Shown: positions 46,906 through 57,644 of the stretch, in pieces
Layout: each line of letters begins with the position of its first letter
Position numbering within the stretch: the first letter of the stretch is position 1
NCBI RefSeq assembly: GCF_918797505.1
Contig: NC_092793.1
Location: 88,052,411-88,116,410, forward strand
Length of the DNA stretch: 64,000 bases
Direction of reading: 5' to 3'
DNA from: Bemisia tabaci
Lineage: Eukaryota; Arthropoda; Insecta; Hemiptera; Aleyrodidae
Notes under the pieces: model-generated
Databases searched by the model: none
What the model saw: the letters and a program-made list of their open reading frames with translations, nothing else
What the model was told of the DNA's origin: nothing
Program-made: the position numbers and the translations under genes

Positions 46906-47487
46906 CGCTTCAATTTGAGGTATCTCAACAAAGTATTACTAAAGTTATAAGAAAGTATAAAAATGTTAAAAATGGATTTTTTTTGAAAAATATTAGCATA
47001 TTTGCACTCAGCGACCCAAAAAACCCCTAAAACTCATGTTGCAAGGTAAAAACATGCATATCTCATTTAATGCCGCTTAAATCGGGCTATCGGACCATAG
47101 TGCGCCGTTGCGGACCAAACCTAAAACGCGCGCGCAACACAGAAAAATACGCGCGCGACACAGTAAATGTCCGCCGCTCAGGAAAATCTGAGTGATTCAC
47201 GGAAAATGTCGTGCGCTGCGAGAAATTTCGATTCTTTAACGATTACGCGTAGCGCACAGGAAATAACGGGAATAACCTCAAATGCTGCGTCGCGCGCAGA
47301 ACTTCGATATATCGAAATTCTACGCGACGTACAACCTTTTTACTTCTTCCTTTTCTTCGTTAGGAATCCGTTGGAGGGGAATACTTAATGGTGTTGTTGC
47401 CAAGACTTTCAAAATTCGGGCTTGACGAAAGTTGCGATCTGTTGATAGGAGACAATTTTATGTTGTGAATCTTGTGATGGTTGTGAA

Positions 47488-47902
47488 CAGAGATGGAAAA
47501 TTTTATGAAATTTATTCGAATGAAATTTCACGCGTGAAATTTCATGAAATATATTGAAGCTTCTGGGGATACATTCAGGAGGCTAAGAAACGCCTAGAAA
47601 CAGTGATCCTAAATTTTGAAGTTTTTTTATACCCCAAGCCTATAAAATTCGCGCGTTGCAAATGTTTTCGTTTAGTTTAGAGGTTAGGTTGGGGTTTTTC
47701 TCTCTTAACTCCCCTTTTTGCCCCCTCTTAGTGTCTGGCACCTTTTGTAGAGTAGCTTAACACCGCAGCATCCACACAAAGAACATCTGAAACGCTTTCA
47801 GACATTCAAAGATTCAATCAATAATTCTAAAAAAAAAAATTAATAAATTTCAACTTTTGTGAAATTTATTCGAGCCTTATGAAATTTCACTTTCCATCTT
47901 TG
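47488..47902. mobile_element. hAT MITE with CAGAGATGG ends
   Basis: The ends are CAGAGATGGAAAA and, reversed, CAAAGATGGAAAG. The 8-bp TSD GTTGTGAA is exact at 47480-47487 and 47903-47910. AAATTTATTCGA/GAAATTTCA subterminal motifs recur at both ends. Non-coding. Confidence 0.85.
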
Positions 47903-48040
47903 GTTGTGAATTCAGATTCAAGAAGGGTCTAGAAACGTGATCTCGAAAAAAATGGGTAAGTGAAACACAATTGTATGACTTTTAGGCATAGTCTTAGCAA
48001 CAGTGCAACTATTCCCCTCCAACGGTTTCCTAACATTTCA

Positions 48041-48889
48041 CCTACTTACTTTATTTTATTTATTTCTTCATATTTATTTATTTTATTTCATTTCATTAAT
48101 TTAATTTAATCTATTTCATTTTACTCATTTACATTTTGGAATAGTATATGAGATTTATTAGGCTATAGACTATCTTATGGCTGTAAAGTCACACCTTTTG
48201 AGTTTCAACACGATTTTATTTTTTTTTGTAAATTATTAACTGATAAAAAAAAAGTAAAAAAATTATATTAAAATATATTAAAAAGTAAATTATTTTTAAG
48301 TGTATTAAAATAAATAAATTATTTTAAAATAAACAAATGAAATATATTAGAGTACCTAAACATGAATAAATAGAATAAACAAACTGTAAGAACTTTTCTG
48401 CAAATAGTGTACAGAAATATTAATTTAAATTTGAGAACAGAAAGCATCATAACGAAACCAAAAAACAAAATTCCCAACTCACTTGAATTTCTGTGGAAGA
48501 CTAGGAGATTCCTTCCAACTTCCTCGATTTTATTTTCAGTCTGCAGAAATTCCTCAAAAATTTTAAGGAATAATGTCTTGGTTATCTCTTAATCTCTAAA
48601 AAGCAAAATAGCAGGAAAGGTATTTGTGTGGCTGCAATTTCACTGTTGATAAGGTTTCCGCACGCCCATCACAGGTGCTCGCACGGCTATACCGGGTGTC
48701 CATACGGCCAACTAGGTGTCCGTGAACCTAAGAATGTCCATCCATGGGGTGTCCGTCGTTTTTACCAGGGCATCCGAAGTGACATTGGCGGGTCTCTTCC
48801 CAAGGACGTTGAAAGTGCCTTAGAAGACCCGGACCTGCCCTCAGCAGAGAAGGGGGAGATCCGCCCCGTTACAAGGGGGGTGGAGCCCT
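48041..48889. other. AT-rich unassigned sequence
   Basis: TATT/AAATAA-rich low-complexity sequence to about 48400, then mixed sequence with a GGTGTCC repeat near 48690-48760. No gene. Confidence 0.4.
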
Positions 48890-49362
48890 CAACTTTTTTT
48901 CAAATAGTAACCCCTAATTGAAAAGAACATTCAAAACTTAGAATTTTGGCTGAAACCGCTGATCAATATCTTAATTATTGATCGAGACATGATAGGTCAA
49001 AGGTCAAATTAGACTTTTTTTCAAGAAATCTTGACTCCGGTACAACTTATCGTCGTCACTTGACCTTTCACCTACAATGACTTTGTCAATAATTATGATA
49101 TTGATGAGCGGTTTCAGCCAAAATTCTTAGTTTTGAATGTTCTCTCCAATTAGGCACCACAACGTATGGGTTATTATATGAAAAAAAAATGCCCCCCCCC
49201 CCCCCCCCCGAGGCAGATACCAAAATGCAGACCCCCTCAGAAGATTGTCTCCTTTGAGATAGAAACATTCCCAAAGTTTCAATTGTTTATCTCGAACGGT
49301 TCAAAAGTTAAAGGGGTGGGGATAGGGGGAGGCGCTGGACTTTCGGAGCATCCCGTATCACC
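48890..49362 (-). repeat. ACAGGGTGT family, copy 4, with internal inverted repeat
   Basis: Contains the GAACATTCAAAACTTAGAA block and its inverted counterpart, then AACATTCCCAAAGTTTC and a terminus ending in ATCCCGTAT. It shares block order with the copies at 17849, 31330 and 41175. A C-run lies at about 49192-49209. Confidence 0.65.
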
Positions 49363-49408
49363 GTACTATCGAACAGCTTCATCTTTTAGTTGCCATCATG
49401 CCTAAATG

Positions 49409-49604
49409 AGGGGATTGGAGGACAAGGCGCACAAGTGCAGTTTTTTTTTAAAATTGAGGTATTATCGATTCCAAGTAAGCATCAAAAAGTCTGTTAGAAC
49501 TTTCTTTCCACAATAATGATCAATATTATTTCAAAACTTGAAACTTGTAGGCATTTCTCGAAATAGCAGAACCTGCACTTACGTGCCTTTTCCTCCAGGC
49601 CACT
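49409..49604. mobile_element. MITE family M2, copy 2, with TAAATG TSD
   Basis: The ends AGGGGATTGGAGGACAAGG and, reversed, AGTGGCCTGGAGGAAAAGG flank a 196-bp unit. The 6-bp TSD TAAATG is exact (49403-49408, 49605-49610). Same family as 8514-8749. Confidence 0.85.
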
Positions 49605-50427
49605 TAAATGGAAACGTGAATCAGGGGAGCGCACATTTGATATACCTCGTAGATACTTCGATTTGTAGAGGCATTGTAAGTTCGGGGCATGAGTAAAAAC
49701 TCATTCAATAAATCATACACGACTCCAGTCTTCTATGACTAAATATTCGATAAAATCATAATTGAATCTCTAAGTTCAAAAACGACCCGTATCAGAAAAA
49801 TGACCTTTTTCTAGAGACGATGAAAACTGCGTAACTGCCAGAAAAGGAGTATTTCTACGCAAAAAAATGAAATCGTCAAAAACCTGAGTTGGGTCGTATT
49901 CAGACTGAGAGATTCAATAATGTTCATCGACAGACCCGGGCAGAAAATGAATTTTTTTCTTCTCAGACTGGACGCAAACGGGCGGTCCAAAAGCTTCTAT
50001 TTGAAACGTTTTTCGGGGCCCCGCCGGCCATGTAAGAAATCCGTCCTAAAACTCACCCGCGGGGGAGAGACGCCAATGTAAGGATTAGCCTAATCTCTAT
50101 ATATTTCTCAGGACAGCTCTGATTACCACTCTGATTTGATCATAGGTAGCAGCAGGGAACCAACGCAAAACCTTAGTGTTTTCAAAAACATCAAACTTTC
50201 TGCTTTGTTTCAGGAAATGCTAAATAATCACACTTACAAGAATGAAATTTACACGATCCTTCTCTTTTAAACTTATTACAATTTTTAGGCAGGAAACCCT
50301 GAATCGTTTGATATTTTTTACATTTTTTTACATGACGATGAAGATGCACAATCTTTACAATAGGCTTTCATTGCATTCGATCCTATTTTGCTAAAAGCGA
50401 TTCAAAAATACGATCTCCGGAGGATTG
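49605..50427. other. Unassigned intronic sequence
   Basis: Between the MITE and the foldback I see no gene or recognised repeat. Confidence 0.35.
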
Positions 50428-50955
50428 AATGGAGATGTTGCATGTGTGTGGGATTTGCGACTATTGATTCTTATGTAAAAGTTCGCGAGAAACACGATGG
50501 TTCCACTGATTCGCTCTGAAATCAACTCCCAAGCTCAAAAAACGCTCTCAAGTTGAGGCTGTAATGGAAGGGATATCCAACGCTATCCTGAGAGTCCACC
50601 CACGTCTACATCAAGACAAGCTCTCCATGCAAAGATAGGGAGCAAATACATCAGCAGGGTTGCCGTGTTTTCAGTTTTAGAGTCCCCGAATAAAGTGGCA
50701 GCCCATTCATGCTCCCTATATTTGCATGGGCAGTTTGTCTTGATGTAGAGGTGGACTCTCAGGATGATGTAGAGGTGGACTCTCAGGATAGCGTGGGATA
50801 TCCCCTCCATTACGCCCTTACCTTTGAGAGCTTTTTTTGAGCTTGGCAGTTGATTTCACGGAAAACCAGTGGCACTATCGTGTTTCTCGCGAACTTTTAC
50901 ATAAGAATCAATGGGTTGTCAAATCGCAAATTCCTCACACATGCAACATATCCAT
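50428..50955. repeat. Foldback element 70 bp upstream of dynein exon b
   Basis: Long inverted arms (about 50428-50640 and 50715-50955): GGAGATGTTGCATGTGTG on the left faces CACACATGCAACATATCC on the right. Both hold the GTGGACTCTCAGGATAGCG and ATTGATTCTTATGTAAAAG blocks. A tandem duplication in the right arm adds one more GTAGAGGTGGACTC unit. Its right edge ends only about 70 bp before the exon. Confidence 0.75.
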
Positions 50956-51024
50956 CGCCTTTTCATTTTTTACATTATTTCCCGCTGCGCCTATCTCTCT
51001 ATTCCTTTGTTATTTTTTACCCAG

Positions 51025-51251
51025 GAAGACTTCCAAGTGGCCATCAAGAAAGGGATTGTAGACTTTGTCTTGGATGATTTTAAATTTATGATGCAAGACT
51101 CAATTTCAAAAAATGATGGAAAGCAGTTGGAAAGTTTTAACAAATCGGCGAGAATCGAATTCGATCAAGCCAAGCAAGTCATCAGTAAAAATCTTTTCAT
51201 CTCTAATCCTGTCATGGTATATCTGCACCAATTGTGGCACAAGCAGTTCAG
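51025..51251 (+). CDS. Axonemal dynein heavy chain, exon b
   Basis: 227 nt, acceptor TTACCCAG|GAAGAC and donor TTCAG|GTAATG. It starts in phase 0 and leaves two bases over. It encodes EDFQVAIKKGIVDFVL and then a helix-rich stretch ending in YLHQLWHKQF. The conserved tail sequence continues from exon a without a gap. Confidence 0.85.
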
Positions 51252-51509
51252 GTAATGTAGTACGAGTATGTCAAATTGATTTTTCCTCCATTGACTCTTT
51301 TTTCAGATAATGTTAATTATTCCTGAAAGAGGAAAAGCAATTAGATATATTTGTCATACTTAATCAAATTGTTCGGTTAGTACTCAGAAAAAATGCAGCG
51401 TACAGATTTGCCTTATTAGGGTCCTTACCGAGCTCGGGATACCTACCTCTGCGTTCTTTTATTAGGAATTCATCCATCATGTAGACGTCCTTTTTGGACG
51501 CGATGAAAA

Positions 51510-52276
51510 GTGCTCAATGAAAAAAAGTGTATATGAGGACATATATGTAACAATGGCGGTCGCTGACATCCGCCATTTTTAGGGCAAACGCTTTTTTCAA
51601 AATCTAGAGCGTCCAAGAATGCCTGTGCAAAGTTTCAGACTTCCAGCACAATTTTTCGGCGAGATATGAACTGAAAAACATGTTATTTGTAAAAACAGCG
51701 GATGTGAGAATCCACTGTTTTCCCCGGACGGCGCGGCAGGACACTGTGGAGATTCGAACCCACTTGCAATAATTGCCCGCCCAACGGCCATGAGCTGTAG
51801 GTGACACTCAAATTATACGTATCGGGACCGGCTCGCCAGAATTTTTGAATTTTTAACTGATTTTAGAATTTGTTCCTTGTTTTTGTTGTAAAAGTTACAA
51901 ACGGTTTAGTTTCTTGTTCAATTTTGTTAAATGACTCAGCATTGACTAACTTTTGGTTCATTTCAATCGTTTCACCAGCCTTACCCTTCCTGAAAACTTT
52001 GTTTTATGCATAAAAAAGTGTTTGCAGTAAAAATAGCGGATGTCACATTTTTTTCAAATCGCTGTTACTCCTTCACTTAAAGATATCGTAAAACGTGTGT
52101 TTTTTTACCGGAAGAGTTGCTATTCATTAAAATCTTTATAAGAATCCTCTCGGTTCTACGGGCGGAAAAGTGCAAAGCTTCAGAAACTTCAAACGCGATT
52201 TTCTCACAATGTGAGAACTCGACATCCGCTATTGTTACAGATAAGTCCTCATATATCAAATGAAAGCTCTTTTTTA
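51510..52276. mobile_element. MITE with TATATGAGGAC ends
   Basis: Left TGTATATGAGGACATATATG and right, reversed, TGATATATGAGGACTTATC are followed by GTAACAATGGCGG and GTAACAATAGCGG. TSD not resolved. A tRNA-like unit lies inside at 51730-51805. Confidence 0.65.
51730..51805 (-). mobile_element. tRNA-like fragment
   Basis: The minus-strand B box GGTTCGAATCTCC and A-box-like TCATGGCCGTTGGGCGGGC are in the correct order and spacing. No convincing cloverleaf. Confidence 0.4.
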
Positions 52277-53122
52277 GGAGAAGAAGTCATAACGAACACA
52301 TTTCATCCTGTGGAACCGCTGAGCCGCCGTGATAGGGCCTTGCACGGTCGCATAGTTCCGCTTCTACGTATTATTATTCGTATAATGTGAGAGGTACCCA
52401 AGTTACTCCCATCGCTGTTGGACAATTATTCGATGATTCTTTGATTATTCATCTCTAAGGGAAGCTATTTGACGAATTTCTCATTGAACACTCGAAAAAT
52501 TGGTGTATACCGTTTCACGCGAAAAATACTTTTCGGGTGAAACGGACCATAGTGCCCTGTTTCGCGACAGAAGAATGTAAATATCGGCCGAACCCGGTAT
52601 TTATTGAGTTACCTACTTCAACAGTTATTTTTAAATGCTTAATTAAAAAAAATAAAATCGGATTACGACCGTTGAGAGTTATTATTTGGTCCGCCCCTAC
52701 GCGACGCAGCGCCTGCCTTCTCACTTTGTATCTGCTGCTCATCTGCTGTTAATAGAAATTCGGCAATCAAGTATTGACCAATGCCACAATCGAAGCCGGA
52801 AGAATGCGGAAAAATGGAGTAAAAACCTTAGGCTCGGCGCGCGGCGGCTCAGGTTGCGATATCCCCATTAGCCCTTCACGAGAGTTATAGCATTGTTCTA
52901 TTGTTTATTCGAGTCACTCAGGAAGCGTATTTTGGTTGATAATCGGTCGAACCAAAATGGGTGGATCATGCTATTTTGTATTTTGCTTTGACGCGATCAA
53001 ACTTTTTCGGGACTCACCAGACAGATGGACGGTGGAATTCTTGCAAACGTTGGAGCCAAAAGTGAACCCTACAAAAAATAGGATTCGGAGTAACCCCGAT
53101 GTGAACGATGGCATACAACAAG
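52277..53122. other. Intronic sequence with a Transib-like single terminus
   Basis: 52543-52554 reads, on the minus strand, CACTATGGTCCG, identical to the first 12 bases of the Transib-like element at 45615. 52510-52545 is an inverted repeat (CCGTTTCACGCG facing GGGTGAAACGG). No partner terminus was found. The rest is unassigned. Confidence 0.45.
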
Positions 53123-54424
53123 CTAGAGATGTGCCGAGTAGTGATTTCTAAATAGCGACAGTGACTGTGACTGTTACTTCAAAATCACAGTGATTTATCA
53201 CTGTGATAAATCACAGTCGACCCGGGGGGGGGGGGGGGGTTAAGATGACGTCAGATTTACTTGCTCCAATCACACCTCCCCATTGAAGGCATGCATAATT
53301 TCCTGAAGGAAATCTTAGTATCACAGCAAGGTACACTCTACTACAGGTATGGACAAAAGGGGTGCCGAAGTGGCAGCGCTGAGAAAATCGGCGATCGAGT
53401 GACGTATGAAGTCGTACCGTCCATTTGCCGCACAGGTCTTCGCTGTCGTACTCTCGATGCTGTCAAATCTACGCGTTTTGACGACTTTCTAAAATTCCAT
53501 TCTGTCCATACCTGTAGTAGAGTGTACCTTGGTATCACAGTGATTGATTAGTGATGATAGTGATCTGATTCACAACATGTTCATAACAACCTACATTGGC
53601 AATCATGATGCCCTGGGGCGTGGGGGATGCTCTCGTAAAAATCACTGAATATGACCGCAAAACGGAAATGTGTGTGATAATTCAGATGAGAAGAAAGAGA
53701 CGGTAAATATTGGGATGTTGCTCTATAGCTCATTATATGTGGGTTACCTACAGGTCAAGCTATAGTGATTCCTGGTTAAGTGATTTTCGATCACAGTGAC
53801 TGATCACAAGATTTGTTTGTTTCATGGAAAAAAATGATAGTTTCATCGAAATGAATCACTTGAAATAAATATTTCAATTTGTTCGCACATATTTGTTTTT
53901 CATTGCTGATTGTCCATTGATAACATCACAATGATCACTGCACGGTTGATGATAGTGATTGTGATAAGTTTGTTGTTTTTAGAGGTTAGCGGAGGTGATT
54001 CCAGACCAGATTTAAGAAGTATTCGCGGCATTTCTAACAAAGGATTTCTCTAATCACAGAATCACAGTGAACTCAAGTCACCGGTGATTTTAACGAACCG
54101 AGACCGACTTGGGATTGGACAGGCCGACAGGGGATTGGAGCATACAGCTGACGTCATAGTTTAGTTAATGTTTTGCAGAGTTGCTCTCCCAAAAAATTCC
54201 CTGACCAGTGCTGACCAAAAGGTCTCGGTTCTCGGAGATACTTGATAATTAAATTCACGGAGTTTAAAGTTTAGAATTTCACAAAATCATCTAGCTTCCT
54301 TATTTGGAATAAAAAGAAAAAAAATACAAATAACAGGTGTTATTTGAAAGTCACAGTAACAGTGACTGGTGATTCTCGAATCACAGTGATTTTTCACTGC
54401 GATCGCAATCACGGTCCCATCTCT
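53123..54424. mobile_element. 1.3-kb hAT-like element with TCACAGTGAT subterminal repeats
   Basis: The left end CTAGAGATGTGCC and right end (reversed AGAGATGGGACC) are flanked by the 8-bp TSD ACAACAAG at 53115-53122 and 54425-54432. ATCACAGTGAT motifs occur repeatedly at both ends (about 53180-53215, 53535-53560, 53785-53805, 54055-54085, 54340-54400). No transposase ORF. An M4 MITE is nested at 53327-53531. Confidence 0.8.
53327..53531. mobile_element. hAT-like MITE family M4, 205-bp copy
   Basis: CAAGGTACACTCTACTACAG and its inverted copy form the ends. Flanking GTATCACAG occurs on both sides (53318-53326 and 53532-53540), an 8-9 bp TSD. The 89-bp copy at 23249-23337 is its internal deletion derivative. 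Confidence 0.85.
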
Positions 54425-54432
54425 ACAACAAG

Positions 54433-55353
54433 CGTCAATGCCAAATGCCTAACCTCTAAATGTAAGAAAGACCGCCAAATATTCCGATTCATTACCAGTG
54501 TACATGTTATTTGTAAATTTATTATAAATTTTTTTAAAATAAATCTAGTCTAGTGCTTTTTCGTATTTTCTCATGATCCGGCAAACTCTTCGCAACTCAT
54601 CTCTGATTGGTCGGATTCTGGCGACTGCTTTCAACAACAACTACGCCCAGTTTGCTCGACCGCGACACTTTTGCTCGACCGATCATCAACCAAAATACGC
54701 TTAGGTAGAATCCCACCCACACCTAGACGTTTCTAGCGGAAACGACATGTTTCTTACGCTATTAACATTGGACATAAGTCCCATGAGCTTTAAAAGCTTT
54801 ACAACATTAAAAGTTCGGGGTTTCATAATTTTTTGCACATATACAGCTATTACATTACAGATGACATACATGTAAGGATCATCCTTATCGGTCCGGTAGT
54901 TCGTCAGAAATAGTGCTTCCGAGATTTTGCTTGTAGCTGTATAGTATAGATTTTTAGATACATTCTTTGTGACAAGATCTCATAGGCTTGGCGAGACTTT
55001 TAACCCTTTTTGGAGTTTTTGGTGGATTAAGTATAACCATGTATAACGGAGATGTATGCTAAAACGGGATCCACCAGCACCTCGCGAAGAGCCCACCGTC
55101 AGTAGATTATTTTTTGTCAACATCATTGAAGGATAGAAATTATGCTGCGCCTCCTAAGATTTCAGGAATTTACTTCCAATACATTCCCAAAATTACTCTC
55201 GTTTGGCTGTTATGGTAGATCCTCCAAATACTGATAAAGCTAGGCTGGTACAGATTGATGAAACTGGTTTTCGATATTTTCCTTGGAACTTGAAGATAAA
55301 CCAGCTAGCATTTCAATGTGGAAACGTAATTTGTTGGTCTGCTTTCTTCTCAG
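54433..55353. other. Unassigned intronic sequence
   Basis: No gene or recognised repeat before dynein exon c. Confidence 0.4.
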
Positions 55354-55507
55354 CGACTTGAGATTGATTCAAGTTAATACATTTTACGCGTCCAAATCAG
55401 CACTGGACCTCTCAGATTTTAACAAATTCGCAAATGAAAGCATTTCTCAAGCGATAACACGTCTGAAGAAAGATTGGTACCCAGCTATCCATCAGATCTT
55501 GTCACTG
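55354..55507 (+). CDS. Axonemal dynein heavy chain, exon c
   Basis: 154 nt, acceptor CTTTCTTCTCAG|CGACTT and donor CACTG|GTGAGT. It uses one base to complete the codon left open by exon b and ends in phase 0. It encodes DLRLIQVNTFYASKS..., DFNKFANESISQAI and KKDWYPAIHQILSL, which follow exon b's WHKQF in dynein tails. Confidence 0.85.
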
Positions 55508-57423
55508 GTGAGTGCTTATATAATTTTAACAGGTTATTCATGAATGATACTGAGATGAGCCTTTCGTTTTATATGAAATAGGGACAGTACCAACAGAGAA
55601 TCTGCAAATGAAAACTTTCCCCCACCGACCAACCGGCTCCGAACAAAAAGGAAAATTTATGAGGGTGGTCAATGGACCACCCCCTGCAACTACCTACTCA
55701 CATTCTCGGTTTAGGTTACAAAATTCTTGACGAATCACGAGCACGATATACTCACACACAGCACGCGTAGAACATAATAATGGCCGCTTGAAGCAATGAC
55801 CTATCAGAGGAGAGCATCACTGTCTCCCGATTGGTCACCAGTCTAGAGCTGCTGACGAATCCGCTCATCCCTCCTAATGGCGGGAACTACAAATAGAAAT
55901 GAGGAGACCCCATTACAATACTCCCAATGTGATGTAGTGGACGAGTTGGCAACCTGGTCCATGCAGGCCAGTCGAGATACAGTCTCACTTGTATGAAACC
56001 GTAGCAGATGCTTTTTTTCATCTCGAATAAACCATACTTTTCATCAAAGAGCTTGATGCAAAAACGGCTTTTTTCGCCCCCCCCCCCCCCTAGAATCTGT
56101 TCAAACTTCGTCTATCGAATACTCATACTTGAGCCCTTCTTTTCCCAAATTTTCAGACCCCGAAAAAAATTTGGGGGGGGGGGGCGCTAGGGGGGTGGAA
56201 GTCAAAACCTGTGAACCTCGATATCTCTCGAACGAATAAAGATATCAAGGTCCGGTTTGAACGAAAAATCGTCTATAATTGCATACTTTAAGATTCTGAA
56301 GGTCAAAATCCCAAAATCACATTTTCAAAACAACATATGTGCTTTTTTTCAGTTTTTGAGTCGGGAAAATTTCTTTTAAACGGAAGAATGACTAAAATTT
56401 CAATTTTTTATTTGAACCAAAACCAGTTTTTTAAATTGTTCGTCTTTTTCCGCATCCAACGAGTGGTCATTTAAGCTGGAGAACCGAACGGTTCCGGAGT
56501 TATGAGCGATTGAAGTTTCCGCTCAACGCACGCCGACCGATTTTCGAGCGCCAAAATATGGTTTATAAAGCCGGATTTGGGTGTTAATACTGTTAATGAA
56601 TCAGATTGTACGTCCAAACCATGCAAAATACATTTTTAGGTATTCTTGAGGGTCGCTGAGTTCAAAAATTACAGATACTTCCAAAAATTCACTTTTTTCC
56701 CGTAGCGCTACTTGCGAGGCCCACCGAGTATGAGGACTCATGCAAATTGTGTACGTTTTATACTCCCTTTAGTCTCAATAGATTTAAAAGATGGCCGCTT
56801 GGAATGAATTGTGGTGCAGGGTGTTTTCAAAAGAAAAATCATGACATATTTGGAGTTATTTCAGGAGTAAGTGTATTCATCGACGACATACGAATCGCAT
56901 TAAAGCCAAAAAAGCTCCTGGCTTTGATAAAATTTCAGGGTTAATCCTCAAAGAGGGGTACGTGCAAAACGGGCCATTTCACGCTCGTGTCGCATACCAT
57001 TGAAACTTGCCCTATTCATTCATCTAACAATGCCCTATGTTTTCCCAAAGTTTCAGGTCCCCAAAAAATTTTGGGGGAAGTGGCGGGGGGTCAAAGTTGA
57101 AAATCCACGAAATTTTCGCGAATTTTTTACTCGAAAACTACTAAATATTTCGAAACGCGGTTTAAACGAGCGTTTTCAGCGTGAAAAGAGCTTTCAGAAA
57201 ATGTATAATATCATAGGGTTTTGTCGACTTAAACTCGAGTTATCGCCTCCGAAGCGCCGGAACGCTAAAAAATGACCCGTTTTTTTGTCACGTTCGGGCC
57301 GATCCCCAAAATACGTCATTTTTAATTTCTTTGAAACACTGATATGTTGTTCCTGACTCTCTATGGCACCTATTTATCTTTACCGCATCCTGGGGAAATG
57401 TTTAGTTCACGAGTTATAAGCGC
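55508..57423. other. Intronic sequence with degenerate G-run repeats
   Basis: Two related stretches (about 56030-56230 and 57000-57120) each carry a CCCAAA-TTTCAG block, a G homopolymer and a TTCTCGAACG or ACTCGAAAAC block, resembling the ACAGGGTGT family style but without its terminus. No gene supported. Confidence 0.4.
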
Positions 57424-57618
57424 GGAAAGGAGCGAAAGTCGGGAAAATCGGCTATTTTGAACTGCGCGCGGCGACGGATCAGGAGACATGTGGCAACAAT
57501 GCGAGGTCGGCAGAGGAGCGTGATTCGCCGAACTGAGCAGGAGGGGGCGTTCTCCTTCTAACCCGTGCGACGCGCGCAGTTCAAAATAGCTGATTTTCCC
57601 GACTTTCGCTCCTTTCTG
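57424..57618. repeat. Inverted repeat of about 50-bp arms
   Basis: 57424-57472 (AAAGGAGCGAAAGTCGGGAAAATC...) faces 57561-57618. The interior is 88 bp. Gypsy sequence starts just downstream. Confidence 0.75.
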
Positions 57619-57644
57619 TAAACTAGGAGCTGTAATTCTATAAG

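Larger units (their letters stand above)
45615..47102. mobile_element. Transib-like element with CGCCG 5-bp TSD
   Basis: The termini are CACTATGGTCCGAAAGCC and its inverted copy (one mismatch). The exact 5-bp TSD CGCCG lies at 45610-45614 and 47103-47107. Transib transposons are known for CAC-starting, RSS-like ends and GC-rich 5-bp TSDs. Each end has CACTATG, then 23 bp, then an A/T-rich nonamer (CAATAAATC left, CATTAAATG right). The 1,488-bp body has no transposase ORF but contains a tandem repeat and a tRNA-like unit, so it is non-autonomous. Confidence 0.8.
45603..48040. mobile_element. Truncated copy of the 19200-type element, with two insertions
   Basis: The left terminus TGTGGAACGCCG at 45603 continues at 47103 (GCCGTTGCGGACCAAACC), after a Transib-like insertion. 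It then follows the 19200-20601 arm through 47380 and the inner blocks (CCGTTGGAGGGGAATA; CCCTCCAACGGTTTCC at about 48010-48030). A hAT MITE sits at 47488-47902. The right outer arm is missing. Confidence 0.75.
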
